From positions 1 to 64,000 of the forward strand of contig JACXUM010000002.1 of the NCBI GenBank assembly GCA_014763895.1: a DNA stretch of 64,000 nt, read 5' to 3'. Positions 1-8,944 of the stretch are shown in pieces. Below the pieces are notes generated by a model, which worked only from the letters and a program-made list of their open reading frames with translations, was not told the origin of the DNA and did no database searches. The translations under genes were made by a program, and so were the position numbers. Each line of letters opens with the position of its first letter. Within the stretch, counting starts at the first letter, position 1. Source of the stretch: Campylobacterales bacterium. Its GTDB lineage: Bacteria; Campylobacterota; Campylobacteria; Campylobacterales; Sulfurovaceae.

Positions 1-87
1 TGAGACCGTTCAGAATTTTGTGTCAGTAACCCGATAGTTGTTCTAATAATAGCATAAAATATCCTTCTCAATGACGCTTGAGCAAGT

Positions 88-1734
88 TTAACTATTTTCT
101 TCTAAAAACTGTTTAGCTTGAGCAATGGCTCGTGGGTATGTTTTATGCATATTTACCTCTCCTATAAGCTCAACCACTTTGTGTGTTTTTAACTCTTTAA
201 AAACTTCATCATTAGTTCCTGAAGTTAGAACTTTTACGCCACTATCCTTTAGAATTTTAATAGTCTCTTTAAAATTATGCAAAGCTGTGGAATCAATAAA
301 ACTCACATATCTCATTCTTATTACCAATATTTTAGATTGACGGCCTATATTATTAAGCTGCTGTGCATACTGTTTGGCTGAAGCAAAGAATAATGGTCCT
401 CCAATTTCATATACAGATATCCCTTTTGGTAACTTATCGTAATTATCAATATCATCTTCATCATCGCTTTTTACAAGTTTTCTGTCGTCAACATTTGCCA
501 TTCTTTGCATAAAAAGTAAAGAAGCCAATACTATACCTATTTGTATAGCGAATGTTAAATCTACCACTACTGTTAAAACAAATGTTGTAAGCATGATTAC
601 ATAATCATAGGGTGATCCTTTTAATATGGATATGAAAGATTTGTATTCACTCATATTAAATGAAACGACTATCAATATTCCAGCTAATATTGACATCGGT
701 ATAAGCTTTGCAAACTCTATAAAAAAGAGCATAATCAAAAGGAGTACCAAAGAGTGGACCATACCCGATATCGGGGTTCTTCCACCATTTTTTACATTAG
801 TAGCCGTTCTTGCTATGGCGCCAGTTGCAGGTATCCCGCCAAAAAAAGGAGTCACAATATTTGCAATCCCCTGTGCTACCAGTTCCGTATTTGAACGATG
901 ATTCCCTCCTATCATTCCATCAGCCACAACAGCTGAAAGCAAAGATTCCACCCCGCCTAAAATGGCAATAGTAAGTGCTGGTGCCAAATATATGCTTAAT
1001 TCACTCAATTGAAAATTTGGTATAACAAAAGAGATATCACTGTTAATTGAACTAAAGAAAGTTCCAATTGTAGTTACAGGAAGGTGAAAAATTTGAACTA
1101 CTATTGTTAAAAGTAGAATGGCCACAAACGAACCAGGCACTTTATTGCTGATATGTTTAAAATATACGGTTATCAATATTGTCGCAGCTGTTATGGATAA
1201 GGCATACATGTTTATCTCGTTCAAATGATGAAAATATATTATCCACTTTTCAAAGAACTCAGATGGAATCTTATCGATATTTAAACCCAATGCATCTTTG
1301 ATTTGTGTTGAAAAGATGACTAAGGCAATACCACTTGTAAAGCCTACAATAAGAGGTTCTGGGAAATAGCGTAATAGATTACCTAATCTTAATACTCCAA
1401 ATAAAACTAAAATTATCCCGGCCATTATCGTCGATATTAATAAGCCATTAACTCCATATTGTGTAACAATCCCAAATACTATTACTATAAAAGCGCCTGT
1501 TGGGCCACCGATCTGTACTCTACTTCCCCCAAGAGCCGAGATGATAATACCCGCTACAACCGCCGTAATGATGCCTTTTTCAGGTGAAACACCACTTGCA
1601 ACGGCAAAAGCTATGGCAAGAGGCAATGCAACAATCCCCACGATCATACCGGCTACAACATCAGAAAATATCTGTTTTTTTGAAATGCCATCTTTTAGTA
1701 GCGTAAATAGTTTTGGTTTAAAAATAGTATTCAT
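88..1734 (-). CDS. SulP family anion/sulfate permease with C-terminal STAS domain
   Basis: 548-aa ORF; multi-TM SulP motifs (VAGMIVGIVALPLAIAFAVASG, GGSRVQIGGPTGAF) and a C-terminal STAS-like region (ILVIRMRYVSFIDSTALHNF). Confidence 0.93.
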   Translation of the reverse strand: MNTIFKPKLFTLLKDGISKKQIFSDVVAGMIVGIVALPLAIAFAVASGVSPEKGIITAVVAGIIISALGGSRVQIGGPTGAFIVIVFGIVTQYGVNGLLISTIMAGIILVLFGVLRLGNLLRYFPEPLIVGFTSGIALVIFSTQIKDALGLNIDKIPSEFFEKWIIYFHHLNEINMYALSITAATILITVYFKHISNKVPGSFVAILLLTIVVQIFHLPVTTIGTFFSSINSDISFVIPNFQLSELSIYLAPALTIAILGGVESLLSAVVADGMIGGNHRSNTELVAQGIANIVTPFFGGIPATGAIARTATNVKNGGRTPISGMVHSLVLLLIMLFFIEFAKLIPMSILAGILIVVSFNMSEYKSFISILKGSPYDYVIMLTTFVLTVVVDLTFAIQIGIVLASLLFMQRMANVDDRKLVKSDDEDDIDNYDKLPKGISVYEIGGPLFFASAKQYAQQLNNIGRQSKILVIRMRYVSFIDSTALHNFKETIKILKDSGVKVLTSGTNDEVFKELKTHKVVELIGEVNMHKTYPRAIAQAKQFLEENS

Positions 1735-1876
1735 ATAACTATCTAACCTTTATAAAAAATATTGACATTATATAACTGTATTGATATAGAATTGGCATAA
1801 TATGTCTGAAATCATAGAATAATATTATTTCTCCAGACCCCAAAAGGTCTGGTAAGGGAGATTTGATATGGCAGTA

Positions 1877-2599
1877 TCATAGCTCTAGAGCTTCATCAAG
1901 CCTACCTTCAAAAAAGATAGCAAGTTGGGAGACCGTAAGGCTCCAGTTCTGCATCGGCATCGTCCATTTCTTCTGGGCATTCTGAATTCCCACATAAAGC
2001 AGCTTTAAAAGGCTGTTCTCATTGGGAAATGCCCCTTTGGTCTTGGTCAGTTTCCGAAACTGTCTGTGCACAGATTCTATGATATTGGTCGTATAAATGA
2101 TACGTCTGATATCCTCTGGATATTTGAAATAGTGAGAGAGGTTCTCCCACTTGTTTCTCCATGACTGTATCACAATGGGATATTTGCCTCCCCATTTCTC
2201 TTCAAGTCTGTCCAGTTCAAGTTCGGCAGACTCTTTGGATACTGCCTGATAGACCAGTTTGAGATCTTTCATGAATTCCTTCTGGTTCTTGGAAGCGACA
2301 TATTTGAGCGAGTTTCTTATCTGATGAACGATACAGAGTTGTACTTCTGTGTTTGGATAGATAGCATTGATCGCTTCAGGGAATCCTTTAAGCCCATCCA
2401 CCGATGCGATGAGTATATCTTCTATACCACGATTGTGCAGATCGGTCAGTACCTGAAGCCAGAAGTTCGCTCCTTCACTTTCTGAAAGGTAGAGACCCAG
2501 TATCTCTTTTATTCCATCAAGCCTGACACCAAGGATGGTATAGATGGCTTTGGATACATATTTGCCATCTTCTTTGATCTTATAATGGATCGCATCGAG
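1877..2599 (-). pseudogene. IS256-family (mutator-type) transposase, 5'-truncated remnant
   Basis: The reading frame continues upstream of the listed ORF: LDAIHYKIKEDGKYVSKAIYTILGVRLDGIKEILGLYLSESEGANFWLQVLTDLHNRGIEDILIASVDGLKGFPEAI...VHQIRNSLKYV...TTNIIESVHRQFRKLTKTKGAF. An in-frame TAG lies immediately before LDAI, so the N-terminal part is missing. Confidence 0.9.
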
Positions 2600-3461
2600 C
2601 TATAAAAAACTCTTTACTCCATATATCCAATACTCTGTTATCTGAGATGAAGACTTCCACATCTCTTTTGGCAGCGTTGATATCAAGATCTTCAATACGT
2701 TTTTTCAATATATCCTGTATAAATGCCTGATCGATTGTTTCCGGTAAAATAAGTTCCTGTTTCTCTTGCCAGTTACAGCTTTGCCTTAATCTTGCAGTAA
2801 GATGCTTGAGATCCAGTTCATATCCGTGAGAAATATACCATATCAAGTCGTACCAGTCTCTTCCCTTTGGTCTGCTGACCCAGCTTCTGCAAAGAATGGC
2901 ATGCATTTTACCTGCAAATAGAGAAGGCAGTGTCATTGTATGAACAGTAAATGGAGATGGAGTTAACAGCGTTTTTTTCTCACTTTTAAAATCAAGTGGC
3001 GGATGTGTGTCCACTTCCAGTTTGATCTTGACGAGTCTGCCCTGCCCGAATTTTTGGATGATATCCTGTGGAGCTTCGATGTTGAGCAAGTGCTGCTCTG
3101 TATTGCCTTTTAGAAAAGCCGATTTTATGGCTCCCGTATTGTTTTTTAACTGAATGTGTACATCAAATCCGAATGATCGCAGAGTTTCCACAAGCACATC
3201 TTCATACTTGCCAAGGTCAAAGTCAGGATTGGTTTCCACCAACGAGAAGTCGAGATCTTCAGAAAATCTATCCAAACCATAAAGGATACGCAGAGCCGTT
3301 CCACCGTAAAAAAGTGCATGCTCAAAGAATCCTCCGCGGGATAGGCCAAGAAGTACGATTTCCTGAAGTATCTCACGCAGCGCTTCATAGGTTTTTTCAG
3401 CGCTTGAGAGATCATATTTTTCAAGCATCTTGGCTATGGCAGGGTGTATCGGTTTAGGCAC
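2580..3461 (-). CDS. AbiEii/AbiGii-type nucleotidyltransferase toxin (type IV TA), C-terminus fused out of frame to IS256 sequence
   Basis: FYGGTALRILYGLDRFSEDLDFSL nucleotidyltransferase motif; C-terminal KLEVDTHPP and FAGKMHAILCRSWVSRPKGRDWYDLIWY typical of AbiEii; follows an AbiEi-like gene. Confidence 0.9.
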   Translation of the reverse strand: MPKPIHPAIAKMLEKYDLSSAEKTYEALREILQEIVLLGLSRGGFFEHALFYGGTALRILYGLDRFSEDLDFSLVETNPDFDLGKYEDVLVETLRSFGFDVHIQLKNNTGAIKSAFLKGNTEQHLLNIEAPQDIIQKFGQGRLVKIKLEVDTHPPLDFKSEKKTLLTPSPFTVHTMTLPSLFAGKMHAILCRSWVSRPKGRDWYDLIWYISHGYELDLKHLTARLRQSCNWQEKQELILPETIDQAFIQDILKKRIEDLDINAAKRDVEVFISDNRVLDIWSKEFFIARCDPL

Positions 3462-4104
3462 TTTGTTTCCTTTTTGCGATCAGTTTGGCAAGGTTTGTCA
3501 GGTTGGATGAACGGTATGCTTGGGCGATCTGTGAGAGAAGTGTTTCATCGAGGGAAACGATTTCTTCCCATTCTATACGCAGATCATGCTCCAAATACTC
3601 AGACAGCTTCTCCTGTGAAAGCTTTCCGATCCCTCTGTCTGCACGTATCTTGTCACACAGCGCCTTTTCAGGAGTTGCGATCAGCTTGCCCCCGTTATGG
3701 TTGTCATAAAGCCAGTCTATACCCAATGCATAAGCTTGCAGGGGTACAGGTTTGTAGGTAAAACGTCCGATCGGTGTATCAAAACTCTTCTTGCCATGCA
3801 GCGTAGCAGAGGTCACTTCATAGACTCTTTCAGGTATCAGTCCATAGTAAGAGAGAGCATATTCATATGAAACGTAAGAAGGGGCATAGAGCATATTGGC
3901 TGCGGTGATCAGATCAACAGGTTCTTTCCGGTACTCTTCTCCAAAGGCATATATCCCCTTTTTTAAACGTATAAGCTCCCCATTTTTAACCATGTAGGAT
4001 ATCTTGGCATTGACATTGCTCACCCAGCCGGACAATAGCGTCTCAAGCCTCTCATGGGTAAACACCGACGTTGTGATCTCTTTTCTTAATTGCATAATAT
4101 TCAT
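3454..4104 (-). CDS. AbiEi-type antitoxin / transcriptional regulator (type IV TA)
   Basis: N-terminal winged-helix region (INAKISYMVKNGELIRLKKGIYAF), APSYVSYEYALSYYGLIPE, ATPEKALCDKI; overlaps the AbiEii start; likely start is the internal Met (MNIMQLRKE). Confidence 0.88.
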   Translation of the reverse strand: MNIMQLRKEITTSVFTHERLETLLSGWVSNVNAKISYMVKNGELIRLKKGIYAFGEEYRKEPVDLITAANMLYAPSYVSYEYALSYYGLIPERVYEVTSATLHGKKSFDTPIGRFTYKPVPLQAYALGIDWLYDNHNGGKLIATPEKALCDKIRADRGIGKLSQEKLSEYLEHDLRIEWEEIVSLDETLLSQIAQAYRSSNLTNLAKLIAKRKQSA

Positions 4105-4241
4105 ACCAAATATTGTATCATAGATATATCTAAAATAGTACAGATAATACAAATTATTTGTTTTATATATTAATAAATAGGCATTTTATATTATTCGTTT
4201 GTCAATCTATCGCTGTTTTACTATCCCAAAAAGGATAGAAG

Positions 4242-4559
4242 ATGAAACACTACCCGAATACAGAGCAAGTAAAATGGATGATCGGTTTAGCCACATACTT
4301 ATGTGCCATCAAGAACTATATTCATTCAAAACCCATAAATACAGAGTCAAATATTAAAGTAAGGCTCGTCGTCAACACCTACGGCATACTGATACTTGAC
4401 GGTATGATCGAAGGGAAACGACATAGGTTCTCTACCCAAAAACGGGCAACGCTCTGGAATATACTGAGATATACCTGTAAAAGTCATTATCAAAGTTTTT
4501 TGGATTTGACATGGCACAAAAAGGGAAAAGAACGGAATCATGAAATAAAGAATGATTAA
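4242..4559 (+). CDS. hypothetical protein, 105 aa, no recognised family
   Basis: ORF only; lies in the degraded island between the AbiE pair and the RHS fragment. Confidence 0.4.
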   Translation: MKHYPNTEQVKWMIGLATYLCAIKNYIHSKPINTESNIKVRLVVNTYGILILDGMIEGKRHRFSTQKRATLWNILRYTCKSHYQSFLDLTWHKKGKERNHEIKND

Positions 4560-4576
4560 AGTGTGAGAATAGATAA

Positions 4577-4963
4577 TATGAACATATCGAGTACACTGAC
4601 GGAAGCTATGATGAGAAACAGCTCATTTACGCCAACGGCAAAGTAGTAGCGATCAACACCGACCACTACGAAGCCCATGACGCCACACTAGCAACCCCAA
4701 GCATCCGCTACCTCCACTATGATGCATTAGGAAGCGTAGACACCATCACCGACAATAAAGGAACGGTACTTGAAAGACGTCCCTACAAACCGTTCGGAGA
4801 AGAACTGGAGGTCTATAAAGACCCCGATGCAGGCTTTACGACCAACAGAGGGTTCACAGGCCATGAGCATATCGAAGGGACCAGGCTCATCCATAGTGAG
4901 AAGCGTTTAGCTTCGAACGCAAAGCTGTATGATCCGATGATTCGATATAGGGTAGGTGGTTAA
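4577..4963 (+). pseudogene. RHS-repeat-associated core domain fragment
   Basis: Open frame without a start, absent from the ORF list: YEHIEYTDGSYDEKQLIYANGKVVAINTDHYEAHDATLATPSIRYLHYDALGSVDTITDNKGTVLERRPYKPFGEELEVYKDPDAGFTTNRGFTGHEHIEGTRLIHSEKRLASNAKLYDPMIRYRVGG*; YLHYDALGSV, PFGE and GFTGHEHI...YDP are RHS-core hallmarks. Confidence 0.88.
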
Positions 4964-5151
4964 TGCTTGAAATTGGGCTGTATCTACGGGTATAGCCAAT
5001 GAGATAGAGATAGGAACAAGCACATTGTAAAAGTCTGTACTACCGAACTCTAACTATATAAAGTGTAGAATTAGCCCATTTATATCGTATTTTTTGAACA
5101 AAATATGATTAAGTTTATCGGATATTGAATATCACAAAAAGGGAAAAGAGA

Positions 5152-6015
5152 ATGTTGTACTATTATGCGTATAGCGGACATAAGATCGGTTTGGACAGAG
5201 TCAAACGTGCAGCGGCATTGTTAAAACAATTTCAGGCGCAAGGGATCGAGACGAGATTATTGGTCAATGATTTTCGGGCAGGATTGGCGGCTAAAGAGTT
5301 TGGGGTCAGGGATTCTGTGACGATCGAAACGATACAGGATATCGATGCGATGGCCCAGATAGGAGATAGCATTATCATCGATTCTCCGGAAGATGATCAT
5401 GGAAGACTGCAGAAATACTGTGTTGAATATAAGGCGGTGTTCCGTTTTGCCCAGAATAAAGAGGATGAGTCCTGTTATGGGGAAACCATGCTCAAGATGA
5501 ATTGTGAAGATGACGCCTGTCTGCCTTCGGTGATTATTGATGATATCTATTTCGAACCGGCCCCCAAAGAGGAGCGAACGCTGTTTTTTTTAGGGGATGC
5601 CGATTATGACAAAGTGCTTCTTTCACAAAAAGCTTTTTTTGCGGACAATCCCATGGAATTGCTTTTAGGGCACTATTTTTTTGTCAAATATGAAGATGAA
5701 CTATCCCGGATGTTTACCAAGCTGCATGAGGCAGAAGAGTATACCGATCTGATCCGAAGTTCAAGCCATATTGTAACTGCATCTGCACAAACAGCATTGG
5801 AAGCCAAAGCAAGCGGAGCGGATGTGGTTTTTATCAGACTTGATACAAGCGATCCAGAATTATCGGAGTATTTAACTCTTAAAAACATCAGCATAATTGA
5901 TGGTTTTGACATTCAAGCCTATCAAAAAATTCAAGAGGCGAATACCCAGAAAGCCGATTTGCCACAAAATGGTTCTGCTATCGCAAAAAAAATTATAAAT
6001 ACGATAAGTTTTTAA
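5152..6015 (+). CDS. conserved hypothetical protein, possible glycosyltransferase-B/PseG-like fold
   Basis: ~287-aa ORF beginning MLYYYAYSGHKIGLDRVKRAAALLKQF, with ITASAQTALEAKASGADVVFIR-like C-terminal motif (TASAQTALEAKASGADVVFI); just upstream of petABC. Confidence 0.6.
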   Translation: MLYYYAYSGHKIGLDRVKRAAALLKQFQAQGIETRLLVNDFRAGLAAKEFGVRDSVTIETIQDIDAMAQIGDSIIIDSPEDDHGRLQKYCVEYKAVFRFAQNKEDESCYGETMLKMNCEDDACLPSVIIDDIYFEPAPKEERTLFFLGDADYDKVLLSQKAFFADNPMELLLGHYFFVKYEDELSRMFTKLHEAEEYTDLIRSSSHIVTASAQTALEAKASGADVVFIRLDTSDPELSEYLTLKNISIIDGFDIQAYQKIQEANTQKADLPQNGSAIAKKIINTISF

Positions 6016-6064
6016 TAACAATACGCTTATAATAGGAAATTCAAAATTTTATAAAGGAAGAAGT

Positions 6065-6601
6065 ATGGGAAAAAACGTACGAGGTCGTAGAGACTTTATG
6101 GGTATGGCTCTTGGCGGTTTTACTGCATTGGGTGGACTTGGTGCACTCTATGCAATGAAACGCAGCTGGGATCCATTGCCAAGCGTTGCAGCTGCCGGGT
6201 TTACTACTATTGATCTGAGTGCTGCACAGGAGAATGTGCTGAATGTTGAGAAGTGGAGAGGGAAACCGATTTTTGTTTTAAAACAGTCAAAAGAGATGGT
6301 AAGCAAAGCATCGGAAGCAAGTCAAAAAAGATTGATTCAGGTGGGTGACGCATACTATATGGTCGCTGTGGGATTATGTACACATCTTGGTTGTATCCCT
6401 GGATATGATGCAGGTAATCAGAGCTTTTTATGTGCATGTCACGGAGGTACTTATGATAGTACAGCAGATGTGACAAAAGCACCGCCTCCAAGAGGTTTGG
6501 ATATTCCTCCGTTTAAAATTGACGGTATGAAGCTTGTACTGGGCGAAAAAGGGCCAGAGTATGAGAAAATGTTGGCCGATGGCATAACGATGCCGGTATA
6601 A
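6065..6601 (+). CDS. petA: ubiquinol-cytochrome c reductase iron-sulfur (Rieske) subunit
   Basis: CTHLGCIP and CACHGGTYD Rieske cluster motifs; N-terminal RRDFMG (Tat-like) plus hydrophobic segment. Confidence 0.97.
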   Translation: MGKNVRGRRDFMGMALGGFTALGGLGALYAMKRSWDPLPSVAAAGFTTIDLSAAQENVLNVEKWRGKPIFVLKQSKEMVSKASEASQKRLIQVGDAYYMVAVGLCTHLGCIPGYDAGNQSFLCACHGGTYDSTADVTKAPPPRGLDIPPFKIDGMKLVLGEKGPEYEKMLADGITMPV

Positions 6602-6611
6602 GGAGGAATAA

Positions 6612-7832
6612 ATGGCACATTTTGATGAAAAAGCAAAACCGTTTAGCCATCAATGGTTAAATGATAGACTGGCAGTAGATACACTTAAACGTGTATTATC
6701 GACTGAATATTGGATTCCAAAAAATATCAACTTTCTATGGGCAATGGGTATGGTACTTGCTGCTACATTCGGATTGTTGTTGATTTCAGGAATTTTCCTA
6801 TTGATGTATTATCAGCCAAATGTCAATACGGCATTTGACAGTGTAAACTATACGATCATGACTGAAGTAGGTTACGGATGGCTCTGGAGACATATCCATG
6901 GTGTCGGCGCATCGATCGTATTTTTGATCATTTACATTCATATGTTTACAGGTATCTATTACGGTTCATATAAAAAAGGTAGAGAGTTGATCTGGATCTC
7001 CGGTATGCTTCTGTTTGTACTCTTTTCAGCAGAAGCATTCTCGGGGTATATGCTGCCATGGGGACAGATGAGTTACTGGGCGGGTATGGTTATTACAAAC
7101 CTATTCTCAGGCGGTTCTCTTCATGCTGATTTCTTGGTGGAATGGATCAGAGGTGACTATGTTCCGGGACAAGCATTCCTTAATAGATTCTTTATGCTTC
7201 ATGTGCTTCTTTTGCCATTGGCGATTATCGGGGTGATCGTACTGCATTTTGGTACGCTTCGTATTCCTCACGTAAATAACCAAACGGGTGAGGCAATTGA
7301 CTTTGAAGAGGCAGCAGAGCTTTATAAAGCAGGTAAGAAAAAAGAGTCTAAAGTAATTCCTTTCAACCCTGTATTCTTGAGTAAAGACGTATTTGTGATG
7401 GGTGTTTATTTCATTCTGTTCTTCTATTTGGTGTTCTATCATTTTGAATTCGCGATGGACCCGGTAAACTTTGATCCGGCAGATGGATTGAAAACACCGG
7501 CACATATCTATCCAGAATGGTACTTCTTGTGGAGTTATGAGATCCTTAGACCGTTCCCGACAGATCCTGGCCTTATCGCATTTGGATTTGCACAAGTGAT
7601 CTTCTTCTTGCTTCCGTTCCTTGACAGAAGCCCGAACGTGGCCCCGGCAGGCAGAAGAGGGATGTTCAATCTTTGGTTCTGGTTGATGCTTGTGGATATG
7701 ATCGTATTGACATTTATGGGTAAATTGCCTCCAGAGGGTATTTGGAGTACTATCGGGTTGGTTGCGGCGATAACATTTATCGGCCTATGGGTAGCATTAC
7801 CAATTATTACTAAATTAGAGAAAAAGCTGTAA
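6612..7832 (+). CDS. petB: cytochrome b of bc1 complex
   Basis: GYMLPWGQMSYW, HIHGVGASIVFLIIYIHMF, PEWYFLWSYEILRPFP. Confidence 0.97.
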   Translation: MAHFDEKAKPFSHQWLNDRLAVDTLKRVLSTEYWIPKNINFLWAMGMVLAATFGLLLISGIFLLMYYQPNVNTAFDSVNYTIMTEVGYGWLWRHIHGVGASIVFLIIYIHMFTGIYYGSYKKGRELIWISGMLLFVLFSAEAFSGYMLPWGQMSYWAGMVITNLFSGGSLHADFLVEWIRGDYVPGQAFLNRFFMLHVLLLPLAIIGVIVLHFGTLRIPHVNNQTGEAIDFEEAAELYKAGKKKESKVIPFNPVFLSKDVFVMGVYFILFFYLVFYHFEFAMDPVNFDPADGLKTPAHIYPEWYFLWSYEILRPFPTDPGLIAFGFAQVIFFLLPFLDRSPNVAPAGRRGMFNLWFWLMLVDMIVLTFMGKLPPEGIWSTIGLVAAITFIGLWVALPIITKLEKKL

Positions 7833-7842
7833 GGAGTAGAGG

Positions 7843-8811
7843 ATGAGAGAATTAAAAATATTTGCAATTGTTGCAGCCTTTACACTTATTCTTTATTGGG
7901 GTGTTGAGCCTTTTGCACACTCTCAAATGCATAAGCATGTTGAGGGGAACAACCTGGTTTATAATGGTAAAGTTGACATGGAAGAGTGTGCAGCTGACAA
8001 GAAAGAAAGTAAAAAAGCATTCTGGGATGATGTACAGAAGATAGCAGATCTTAAAGGTGATCCTGTTGCAGGTGAAGGAACCTATGCTATGTGTATGGGT
8101 TGCCACATGGAAGGTGCTGTGAATATGGGTGGAGTTACGCCTCCAAGCCTTGAGCATGCCGGTGCGATTTATGATAAAAATTTCCTTATCGCTTTGATCA
8201 AAGATCCTGCGATTGCTACAAATGTAGACCATACGTATCCAAATGGTACGATGCTTCACCCAATGGGCAGTATTTCGACTATGGTAACTCAACCTCAGGA
8301 TATCGCAAACGTTGTTGCTTATCTACAGACAAAAAAAGCGGGTGAAGTAACGCCAAAAGAAGCATTTACCGAGGCGTGTGGACGTTGTCACGCAAACCGT
8401 TATGGCGGTTTGACTCAATTGGGTGAAATTCCTAAAACAAAGTCAAATATCAAAACAGGAAAAGATCTCGATAGAATGAAGTATGATCAAAAAGTGGCAG
8501 AAGAACAAGCTTCATTGGCTGAATACCTTGGTAAGCTTCCACCGGATCTTTCTATTATCTATAGAGCCAGAAGCGAACACTTCTTGCACACGTTTATCGA
8601 AGATCCTCAATCTCAGTTACCGGGTACGGCTATGCCAAGAACCGGTCTTAATGAAGAGGGTATGGAGAAAGTACTTGCTTACCTTGAAGAGACAGGTGAT
8701 TCAAGCAAGCAGCAGCGTGAGGCTGTAGGACCGTATGTACTAATCTTCTTTATCGTCTTTACATTCCTCGCATTGCTTTGGAAAAAATATCAGTGGAGAG
8801 ATGTTCATTAA
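7843..8811 (+). CDS. petC: diheme cytochrome c subunit of bc1 complex
   Basis: Two CxxCH sites (CMGCH, CGRCH), C-terminal TM anchor; third gene of petABC. Confidence 0.94.
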   Translation: MRELKIFAIVAAFTLILYWGVEPFAHSQMHKHVEGNNLVYNGKVDMEECAADKKESKKAFWDDVQKIADLKGDPVAGEGTYAMCMGCHMEGAVNMGGVTPPSLEHAGAIYDKNFLIALIKDPAIATNVDHTYPNGTMLHPMGSISTMVTQPQDIANVVAYLQTKKAGEVTPKEAFTEACGRCHANRYGGLTQLGEIPKTKSNIKTGKDLDRMKYDQKVAEEQASLAEYLGKLPPDLSIIYRARSEHFLHTFIEDPQSQLPGTAMPRTGLNEEGMEKVLAYLEETGDSSKQQREAVGPYVLIFFIVFTFLALLWKKYQWRDVH

Positions 8812-8827
8812 GAACATTCTTCACACT

Positions 8828-8860
8828 AAGAAGGTGTAGAGCTTTTCTACATCTTCTTTT
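8828..8860 (+). terminator. rho-independent terminator after petC
   Basis: AAGAAGGTGTAGA-gctt-TTCTACATCTTCTTTTT stem-loop with T-tract. Confidence 0.85.
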
Positions 8861-8944
8861 TGCAAACTGCTATTTTTTTAACCTTACCTCATTTTTATCT
8901 ACATTTTGATACTCTAAGCAAAAATTTAATGATACGGAATTAGT

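Noticed and set aside
1836-1860. CCAGACC-ccaaaa-GGTCTGG perfect hairpin beside the IS256 remnant
   Set aside because: Could be an IS end or a terminator, but it has no partner repeat and no clear U-tract, so no firm call.
3146-3761. Several ORFs (3146-3424, 3173-3457, 3444-3761, 3485-3709) antisense or out of frame to the AbiE genes
   Set aside because: Shadow ORFs without motifs or good start context; the - strand AbiE frames explain the region.
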